Assembly: GCF_004027225.2 (NCBI RefSeq)
Contig: NC_044289.2
Span: forward strand, 434,001 to 498,000
Direction of reading: 5' to 3'
Length of the DNA: 64,000 nt
Origin: Strigops habroptila
Lineage: Eukaryota; Chordata; Aves; Psittaciformes; Psittacidae
Part shown: positions 1-9,900 of the stretch, in pieces
How the letters are laid out: the number at the start of each line of letters is the position of its first letter
How positions within the stretch are numbered: the stretch's first letter is position 1
Program-made: the position numbers and the translations under genes
The notes under the pieces: model-generated
Databases searched by the model: none
What the model was told of the DNA's origin: nothing
Seen by the model: only the letters and a program-made list of their open reading frames with translations

Positions 1-960
1 GGCCGCGGTGACCTCGGTTCCGTCGTCACGCGGCCCCCAGCGGCTTGCTCGGGGCGCCCTGACCTCGCCGTGCCCCGCTCCCCAGGGCAGGGGCAGGGCC
101 CGGGCCCAGCGGAGGCTCTGGGGAAGGCCTCTCGTCCTCCGCCCCGGCCGCAGCGGGCGCCCTTCTTGCCGCGGCCCGGGGACAGCGCACGCCGCGGGTG
201 CACTCGCGGCCGCAGCTTCCCCCTTCCCCTCGGGCCGCCGGCCCGGTGAACTGTCAGGGCTCGGGTGTGACTCGGCGGGCAGAGGGCGCCCCTGCGGGGC
301 CGGCAGCGGGACACAGCCTGCCCGCTCTCCGAGGCCCCTCGCCCCGCCCGGAACGAGTACCGGCGTCCGCGTTCCCGGCCGGAGGGAGCCGGAGCCGCAC
401 CATGGCGGCACCCTCGCGGGTTTTCGCCTTCCGCGACGTGCGCTGGGCCCCGGACCCGGTGCTGGAGCCGGGCCCGGCTGTGCGGACGCCACAGCCGGTG
501 CCGCTGGTGATCGACAACGGCTCCTTCCAGACGCGGGCAGGCTGGGCCTGCGCCGACCCCGCCGTCCCCGCCGAGCCGCTGCTGCGGTTCCGCTCGCTGG
601 CAGCGCGCAACCGCGGGGCCCGCGGCGGGGCCGGCGCCGAGACGCAGGTGGGCAACGACCTGGGGAGCCCCGAGCCCCTGCGCTGGCTGCTCCGCTCGCC
701 CTTCGACCGCAACGTGCCCGTGCAGCTGGAGCTGCAGGAGCTGCTCCTCGACCACGTCTTCCAGCGCCTCGGCGTCAGCTCGCAGGTAGCGCCGGGCGGC
801 GGAGGCCCTGGAGCCGCGTGTGGAACCAGGCCCGGCCGGGCGGGGCGGGGGCGCGGTGGGAATGCGGGTCCCGGCAGCGCCCTGCGGTATCCTGGGGCGC
901 TGCGGTGTCTCCTCGCAGGTGCGCGGCCCTGGGCAGCTGCTGCGGTGACGCTGCCCGGCG
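1..960 (+). promoter_or_regulatory. ACTR5: CpG island and promoter/5'UTR of ACTR5
   Basis: This block is very GC-rich and dense in CpG; composition falls off sharply after about 960. It covers the 5' flank, exon 1 and the start of intron 1, as expected for a housekeeping promoter. No TATA box is evident near the start codon. The sequence around the ATG (CACCATGGCGGC) contains the ATGGCGGC core of a YY1 site, which often marks the start region of housekeeping genes. The transcription start site cannot be placed from sequence alone. Long open frames on both strands here are a by-product of GC richness. Confidence 0.85.
402..785 (+). CDS. ACTR5: ACTR5 coding exon 1
   Basis: Codons 1-128. It encodes the N-terminus, the first actin phosphate-loop motif (VIDNGS) and the conserved segment [14 protein letters not shown]. 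The donor is CAG|gtagcg and the exon ends in phase 0. An Ala/Gly/Arg-rich stretch at about residues 70-85 is a loosely conserved part of the family. Confidence 0.96.
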
Positions 961-3900
961 CTCCCCGGCGGTGCCGTTTGAACCCCGCTGTTCTCTGAAC
1001 GTCTTCATAGCTTTGTGATAGAAGGAAAGCGGGACGATACACCTGCGGGGCGAGAGGTCTGGACTGCAGCATCTCGTCAGACTGTAACCAAGAGCCAGTG
1101 TCCACGGCTGGTTTTTGTGCGGGACATTAAAGATTGCTGGTTTTGACGACTTGTTTCGTATCCCCAACTGGGCAGAGAGTTGCTCCTCTGATTATGAAGA
1201 CTTTTGCCTGTGTGACCAGGCCTGTTCGAAAGCTTTACCTGGTGCTCAGCTGCGTTCCTCTGGTTTTCACGTGCACTTCACCTCCTCAATGCATAGATTT
1301 AAATCTTTAATGATTTGTATATGCTTTTAAAAACCCATTCTTCTCCACCCTTAAGAATTTATTCTTTAGTTGAATGAACATTGGAAGCCTTGATGTAGAC
1401 AAGACTTCTCTTTTTCCCCCTTAAGCACTAGATATAATTTAACTTACATGATTTGTAGCCTGCACATAAAACACTTTCTCGTTGCGGTTTGGAGGAATCC
1501 TTCCTGGTGTTTAAAGAAGAAGCAAGGATAAGTATCCCTGGATATCAAAGAAGATGATCCTGCTCCTCTGCTCTGCTCTCATGAGACCCCACTTAGAGCC
1601 CTGTGTGCAATTCTGGTGTTCCCAACATAAGAAGAACATGGAGCTGTTGGAGCAAGTCCAGAGGAGGCCATGAGGCTGATCAGGGGTTGAAGCACCTCCT
1701 GTATGAAGACAGGCTGAGAACATTGGGGCTGTTCAGCCTGGAGAAGAGAAGCTGCGTGGAGACCTCAGAGCAGCTTCCAGTGTCTGAAGGGGGCTACAAG
1801 GATGCTGGAGAGGGACTCTTCGTCAGGGGCTGTAGTGATAGGACAAGGGGTGATGGGTTCAAACTGAAACAGGGGAAGTTCAAGTTAGATGTAAGGAAGA
1901 AATTCTTTACTGTAAGGGTGCTGAGGCGCTGGCACAGGTTGCCCAAAGAAGTGCTAAATGCTCCATCCCTGACAGTGTTTAAGGGCAGGTTGGATGGAGC
2001 CTTGGGTGACATGGTCTAGTGTGAAGCATCCCTGCCCATGGCAGGGGGTTGGAAGTAGGTGATCTTAAGGTCCTTTCCAGTTGTAACTATTCTATGATTT
2101 TCCCTTCATACCTTTATTATTTTTCTCTTGTCTCTTACAGGGTTGTGTGGATCATCCAATCGTTCTGACAGAAGCAGTATGCAATCCTCTCTATTCAAGA
2201 CAAATGATTTCAGAGCTCCTCTTCGAATGTTACCAAGTGCCAAAAGTGTCCTATGGCATAGATAGCTTGTACAGTTTTTACCACAACAGAAGGCAGAGCT
2301 GGCCCTGCAGTGGTTTGGTGATATCTTCAGGTTATCAGTGTACGCACATTTTGCCAGTCTTGGAAGGCAGGTGAGTGAGTTCTTGGTATCTCGAGTACAG
2401 TGCAACCTTTCTTTGTCAGCTATCGACTCTTCAAGTGATGCAAATACCCTTTCCTCTAACATTAGGTATTCCAGCTCCTGCGGTATAAGTTCTTATCAGG
2501 TCTTAATTTATACTGAGTTAAAACTAGGTCTGTGGATTTTGCTAAGTTCTCTTGAATTTTGAATTGAAAAAGCAGCGCTGGCCCTGTACACGTTTTATGT
2601 TTAGTTATTATTCATGTGTAGATCTGTACTTCCAAAAGTAGAAGGGAATATCTACTCCAAGTAAGATCAGGCATTTGAAAACATATCATAGAATCCTAGA
2701 ATGGTTTGGGTTGGAAGGGACCTTAAAGCTCAGCCAGTTCCAACCCCCTGCCACGGGCAGGGACACCTTCCACTAGAGCAGCTTGCTCCAAGCCCCTGTG
2801 TCCAACCTGGCCTTGAACACTGCCAAGGATGGGGCAGCCACAGCTTCTCTGGGCACCCTGTGCCAGCGCCTCAGCACCCTCACAGGGAAGAGCTTCTGCC
2901 TAAGAGCTCATCTCAATCTCCCCTCTGGCAGGTTAAAGCCCTTCCCCTTGTCCTGTCCCTACAGGCCCTTGACCAAAGCTCCTCTCCAGGTTTCCTGGAG
3001 CCCCTTTAGTCACTGGAACTGCTCTAAGGCCTCCCCTTCAGGAGCCTTCTCTTCTCCAGGCTGCCCCAGCCCAGCTCTCTCAGCCTGGCTCCAGAGCAGA
3101 GCTGCTCCAGCCCTCGCAGCAGCTCCGTGGCCTCCTCTGGCCTCACTCCAGCAGCTCCACGTCCCTCTTGTGCTGTTGCCCCAGAGCTGGATCAGGACTG
3201 CAGGGACAGTCTCCCCAGAGCGCAGCAGAGGGGAAGAATCCCCTCCCTCGACCTGCTGCTCAGGCTCTAGGGATCAGCCCAGCACACAGGGGGGTTCTGG
3301 CCTCAAGTGCACGCTGAAGCCATGTCATGGTCATGAAATAGTCAGAGGTTAAAGGAAATACTTTCAGCTCTACTAGTCATCACTTGCCTTCTTAAAAATG
3401 AATGTTTCTTTGCTGTAGCCAAAATTATTTAATGCTTTTTTTTATTATTATTTAAAGCAGAGCAGAGCCTTTCAGAAAGTATTTGCAATAAACAAAGCCA
3501 TGGTTATAGCTGTTGTTTGAGAAAAGCAGGTGTGTTAGATTCTCTGGTAGCGGAATCTTGAAATATTTGGGAATATTCATATCTACTTGACCATATCAGA
3601 AATTAAATAACGCTGGGGGAGGTAGGAGGCCTGTTTTATGCTGAACTTTGGATCTCTGCACACTCTATTGTATATCTTTGCATTTTCAGACTGGATGCTA
3701 AAAACTGCAAACGTATTAATCTTGGAGGGTGTCAAGCAGCTGTGTATCTCCAACGACTCCTTCAGCTGAAATACCCAGGGCATTTTGCTGCCATCACTCT
3801 CAGTCGCATGGAGGAAATACTGCACGAGCATAGCTATGTTGCAGAGGACTATATAGAAGGTAAAACCAGCTGTAAATTGCCACTAGATAGTGCTCACCCA

Positions 3901-6900
3901 AGCTTAGTTTTCTCTTCTATGTCCCTTGTTCTCAAGTTGGCTAGGATTCTGGCAGAAATACTCTACTACTGTTTTGCTTTCTTTATAGCTTTCTGGTAAT
4001 CTGCCTTGTGGTAGATTACAGTTTCAACAACAGTTTCAAATTTAACATTAAGGTAGAAACAAAACTGAATTACAAAAAAAAGTCTGTATGAGTTCAAATT
4101 TCTCTGTGAATAAAATTTGTGATTATTTCAGAGAAAAAGAATTTAAAATTATTTTGTTAGTTATTTTATACTTCCAACAGAACATTAAATTTCCTAGGAT
4201 GATTCAAGCATCTGGCTGTGTTTCTTATCGGCTTTAAGGTTTCCAAAATTGCAGAGGACAGTTCTCATGACATTTTGTGAATAAAAGAAGTTTTAAAAAT
4301 TTCCATGGTAAATGTAATCTTAACTAATGACTGAAGAAAAGTGTTTTCATAAATTTGTCACTTATGGAAGAGCCTGCAGTAATCCTTAGACATGTATGAG
4401 AACTTGCCCTTACCTTGGGAAGAGGAGATGCTGGTGTGCACTTCCCTCTCAGGTATGCAGGAGATCAGAGCACTAAGAACCATGGGCACCGAATATGTGA
4501 CTGGGAGGTAGTGCTCTGGAGGGGAAGCTAAACACTGGAGCAGCTGCCCAGAGGTGGCAAAATCCTAGGCTGGACCATTGCCTTCTTTCTTCTAAGTCTG
4601 AGCTTGGCATGGAGTGCATACAACATACAAATCGTTGTTTTCAGCCTGGCTAAACCAGTTATTTTGCTTTCAAAACATTCAGAGCTACAGAAGTGGCAGT
4701 CCCCAGAGTACTATGAGAACAACATGCACAAGATGCAGCTGCCTTTCTCTAACAAACTGCTGGGGAGCACTCTGACATCGGAGGAAAAGCAGGAGAGGCG
4801 GCAGCAGCAATTACGTAGACTTCAAGAACTCAATGCACGTCGTCGAGAAGAGAAGCTACAACTTGACCAAGAGAGGCTGGACAGGTTACTCTATGTACAG
4901 GTAATCAAGGCAGAGTTTTCCATGTGGCCTTCTGGGAGGAGGTCAGGCTGCCTTCAGAGCCTTATCAGAACATCATAGAATCATAGAATAGTTTGGATTG
5001 GAAGGCACCTTCAAAGGTCATCTAGTCCAACCCCCTTGCAATGAGCAGGGACATCTTCAACTAGATCAGGCTGCTTAGAACCACATCTAGCCTGGCCCTG
5101 AATGTCTCCATGGTATGCTGTAGCTAATTTTGTTATTTTGCTAGTTACAGTTAATTTATTCCTTTAATGATTTTAAAATTTTCATTAAGTGTTTTCTGCT
5201 CAGGGACTGCATAGAACTGTTTGGGTTGGAAGAGACATTAAAGCTCATCCAGTTCCAAACCCCTGCCACAGGCAGGGACACCTTCCACTAGAGCAGGTTG
5301 CTCCAAGCCCCTGTGTCCAACCTGGCCTTGAACACTGCCAGGGATGGGGCCGCCACAGCTTCTCTGGGCACCCTGTGCCAGCGCCTCAGCACCCTCACAG
5401 GGAAGACCTTCTACCTAAAATCTCATCTCAATCTCCCCTTCTAAAGAAGCTACAACTATTCTGTGTGTTTTCTTATAGGAGCTTTTTAAGCTTACTTGCA
5501 GGATAAAAGGGAGAGATTACTGATGCAGAGGGTGCTGTCAGGTTCTGAACAGTGCTGCTTTTGTGAAGTATTTTGAATGCTGCCAAAGCATGCACACCAT
5601 AATACCTGGTGATGGAGGCAAAGTACATGCACAGTTGACAGACAGTTGATTGCCCTGTCATCACAGCTAACTCTGTCTGTAGGAACTTTTAGAAGATGGT
5701 CAAATGGATCAATTCCACAAAGCTTTGGTGGAGCTGAACATGGACTCTGCGGAAGAACTTCAGTCTTACATCAACAAATTGAGTCTGTCTGTTGAACAAA
5801 CCAAGCAGAAAATCCTACAGGCAGAAGTCAATATTGAAGTAGATGTTGTGGACAGCAAGCCAGAGGTATAGTGTTTTCACCAAGTTAATCCTCTTATCTC
5901 TGAGAGAATTAAGTTTCTACACTTGAAAATGTGCCCTTTCAGATTTTACTGATGAACTAAGCTTTTCCTTTAACACACTGCAACTCATTGTTAATTTGGC
6001 AACTGCTTCTCTCTTGTCCAGCTTTCCTATGCAGCTACAGAAAATGACAGTTGAGTAGGCCTAAGATCAGTAACCCTTGTGCAGGTCTGCACTGTGCTCT
6101 GGTACATACCTTTAGAGTTTGATTCCATAGAGTTCTAAGCAAAATCTCTAGGCTTCCTGGCAGTAGTTGAAGTATAGCTATATGAAATCAGTAAGTTGCC
6201 TTAAAAATTTCTTGCACATCTTTAAGAAGTTGGAGGAGACAAGAGAATAGTTCTGGTTACTTAAGGTTGACTTGCTTGGAGGTTGTAAATGCAGCAGCTA
6301 ACATAATGATTTTGTTCATACTTTAAACCAACCTCTAACTCTGCTTTTGCATTAATTTTGGTGAAATAAGTGGACCTGGTATATTAAAGATTTCCCCCTC
6401 CCCCCAGTGTCTAACGCTTAAATGACATTGAATTTTAAGTACTTAAACCTCAAATGCTTATAATCCTAAGACAACAGCCTTAATTGTGAGTAGCGGTCTA
6501 TTAAAGATACAGGAGAACATATGAAGCTTTTTGTTAAAAAAAGTATTAGTTTTCCTTTCTGTTCTTCCCTTTCAGGTGCAGAGAACTTCATAGTGAACAG
6601 CCACCCTTTGCCTTCATTCTGGCTATCTTTGTTTGGTGCAGTTAAGCAGCATATTCTATTTTGTTTACTTAACAATGAAAGATGGATTGCTGCACTTAAT
6701 TGTTGGGGTTGTCTTGAAGATGAGGAGCTTAATTGTCTGCTTTGTCAGACTAATACAGACCCAGCGTATAGCTGCTTCTAAGAGATTGTCTAAGGCTGTT
6801 CGTGACTTCACTTATAATTGCCTTTCAAGTCACATAAGAGAACTTTCTTAGTTAAATCAGCCTTTCCTTAGGAACAGATAGAGAGAAAAACAGAAAACTG

Positions 6901-9900
6901 AAGCACAGAGGAGAGTGGTGCCAGGTGCAGGAGTTCATGTGTCTTATATGGAGCTTGAGATGTAGCCAAAACTAGCTGGTGAGCTGATACCTTCTGGGTG
7001 TAACATTTTGCCTATCCTTATCAGTAAAGCTTGTGTAAGAATCAGAATGACTGCTTTTGAGTGAAATTGAGGTAGATGATGAGCTTACCATTGTGGTAAA
7101 GAATCTTTTTGCCCTCCGCCAAAAGAAATTGTTCTAGAAAAAGATAACTGAAAGACTGTCAGCTTCTTCTAATTTTGCTCAGTGGCTGTGCCTAAGTTCC
7201 AACATGTCCATGTTCCAACATATCACATGCTCCTCCTCTTTACTAGGTGTAGTGTTAGGCCTTGGAATGAAGTGGAAAGCCTTTTTGTTTGATCTGTGCT
7301 TTGTGAGAGCACCTATGGTTATCACTGAATCCGTTTGTGAAGATGGGCCATCCCTCTGGCTGTGCAAAGGAGTCTGAAAGCTAATTATGTTGTCCTGGGG
7401 TCTGTGTCAAGTCTTTAGCTGAGTTTTATGCTTCTTTCTGTTGCTGTTTGTTTGTTCGGGTTTTTTTTTAAAGACATAGAAAGAAAGAGATTTAACAAAG
7501 CATAAGCATTGGAGATAAGTTCAGGTGACTTAAGGTTTGTTTGCTGTAAGGAGGAACACTGCTTACACTTCAGTTTGAGTAATTGCTTGGGGTTTAAGTG
7601 GTTGTAAGCTAGATACTTAAGAATGCTTAAATAATCTAGCTTTATCTCACCCTGGTATTGCTTGCTAGACATTGCAGCAAACCTTTCAAGTTTAAAATAA
7701 CAAAACCAAATCTTTAGCAACAAAATACCAAAGGTAACAGTGTACGGCAAAAATAATTAATCCCCTGCTTTTACTTCACAACCATAAAGTACTCTAGGAT
7801 TTTGAGTGATGCTTTAGGATAGAGCTTTTGGAGCACTTTCATCTCTGTGTAAAATATAAGGGCTTTTGATATATTCAAATGCCAGGCAGTTGAAACTGTC
7901 AAACATTGTGTGGCAGCTTTGAGCTAGCAAATATTTGTTTTCCAGTCCTATACAAGCTAGGCAGGGAATTTAATGGTAATTATAGAACAGTTAGAGGTGC
8001 TGTGAGTGCACCAAGTTTTAACTAATTTTAAAAGCTATTTTAATAACTTTCAGTATGTTATTATGTGTGGGACATGGCTGGCCAGGATCCTGGCAGTCAG
8101 CCTGTTGACTGAGGCCTTTCATTTGCCAGCTAGCATCACGATAAATTTGTTGAAAGTGTTATTTTTTTATGCTGTGAGTGAATGTCTGTCTTAACATCTG
8201 CTTTCTGGGGTGTTCACCATTTTGATTTTTGTCTTCAGTGCTAGAGAACAGCATATTTGGTTTCAGACGTGTTAAAAAATTGAAATTTGAGGAAATCAGC
8301 GTAGAATTTCCCAAATGTGTTACTAGAATCGAAGTTGTTTGTGCTCAGCACACCTGAGCTAACCTCCCCTAATATATCTTCTTCTGTTTCCAGACTCCCG
8401 ATTTGGATCCATTAGGCAGTGAGCAGTCACTGGAGGATGTGGAAAGTATTAATGAGTTTGAACCTTTATTTGCTGAGGAACAGCCTGAAGTTGAGAAGCC
8501 TGTTGCTGCAGTGCAGGTTTGATTTCTGTATCTACACCTCATGCTAGAGGTTGCTGCCTCCTGGTTGCACAGTTGGTCTGCTAACATTTCTCCAAATGCA
8601 GTCATGGTTTGACTGCTCTTGGCAGAGATGCTTAAGCTTATCTTAACAGGACATTGAAGGAGGAGAAGTCCTTGCAGTCTTAGCTGATGGTTTAGAACAC
8701 GGTTATACCCATTTGGTTCATGCTGCAGGCAGTGCCTGTTTAGCAATGCCATGTTATTAGGGAAAAAAAGTCCACAGTGTTTTTGTGTGTGGTTCATAGC
8801 CTAATGTTGCATCCCCGTGGACACAGCTTTCAACTTGTGATATTGAGCCTTGGGTATTGAGTGGCACCAAACAGAAAGTATAGGAAAAGTCCAGCTTCCT
8901 TGGCTTTTTGGAACCTTTTACAGCATGGCACTTTGCTGCGAGAGCATTGTAATCTGTTTTTTGTACACATTGTTTGAAAACATTGCTCATTCTAGAATAT
9001 TACTATTCTTCAACATAAGTTCATCCTGCTTTTCAATCTCATCTTTTCAAAGCCCGTGTTTAACCTGGCAGAGTACCACCAGCTTTTCCTTGGCACTGAA
9101 AGAATCAGGGCTCCAGAGATTGTTTTCCAGCCTTCCCTGATAGGAGAAGACCAGGCTGGTATAGCAGAAACCATGCAGTATGTCCTTGAGAGGTGAGTTT
9201 ACGAAGCTGCTTGGCACTCACTTCAAACAAGCTAGTCTTGTTTTGATACCAGCTTTTGGAATTCTGGTTACTTAGCAATAATTTGAGAAAATATGTTTGA
9301 ATAGTTCTTCTGGTGGGGTTCAGCAGTGCAGGTTAGACGTGTCTTTCCGTTCCTTGTCTTAAGTCAGTGGGCTCCAAACTTTTTTGATCGATTACCCATC
9401 AGTAAAAACTTTCTGAGTGTGCACCTCCACTATATGTATATATATAAATTACAAGTACTACTGAAGATGTACTGTAGGTACATCTACAAACGTACACAAA
9501 ACCAGAAAGTAAAGAAGGATGAGATAAAAGTGAAATAAACACTGTTTTTGTTTATTTATTAGTGGTACCAAAAAAATCATTTTCCTGCACCCCAGTGGAT
9601 TGTCCACACCCCACTTTGGAAACCCCTGGTCCAAATTTGTTACAGAGGGAGACAACAACCCCTGGTAATTATCCAACCCATGAAACAGTGAGCTGGCAGT
9701 CTCTGTGTTTCTGAGACCAAAATCAGGGGGGTCATTTTTAAGTTATGATATAAGCATGCTTGCTGGACAACTATTTCCAGACAACTTAGCACTGGCAAAA
9801 TGTCCCTCCTGAACTGTGTGAACATAGAGGTTGCATTTTCTGAACTGTGAGAATTACAGCTGTACTGAGTTATTGATTTACGGGGCACAGTGCACAGAGT

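Larger units (their letters stand above)
2371..4682 (+). other. ACTR5: ACTR5 introns 2 and 3 (around exon 3)
   Basis: Intron 2 (2371-3689) contains one long antisense CR1 at 2685-3335; the rest is AT-rich unique sequence. Intron 3 (3860-4682) has no repeat or RNA gene that I recognise. Confidence 0.85.

Noticed and set aside
8-1105. Long open frames on both strands over the first kilobase
   Set aside because: CpG-island composition lacks stop codons; only the frame from ATG 402 to the donor at 785 matches a protein family (ACTR5).
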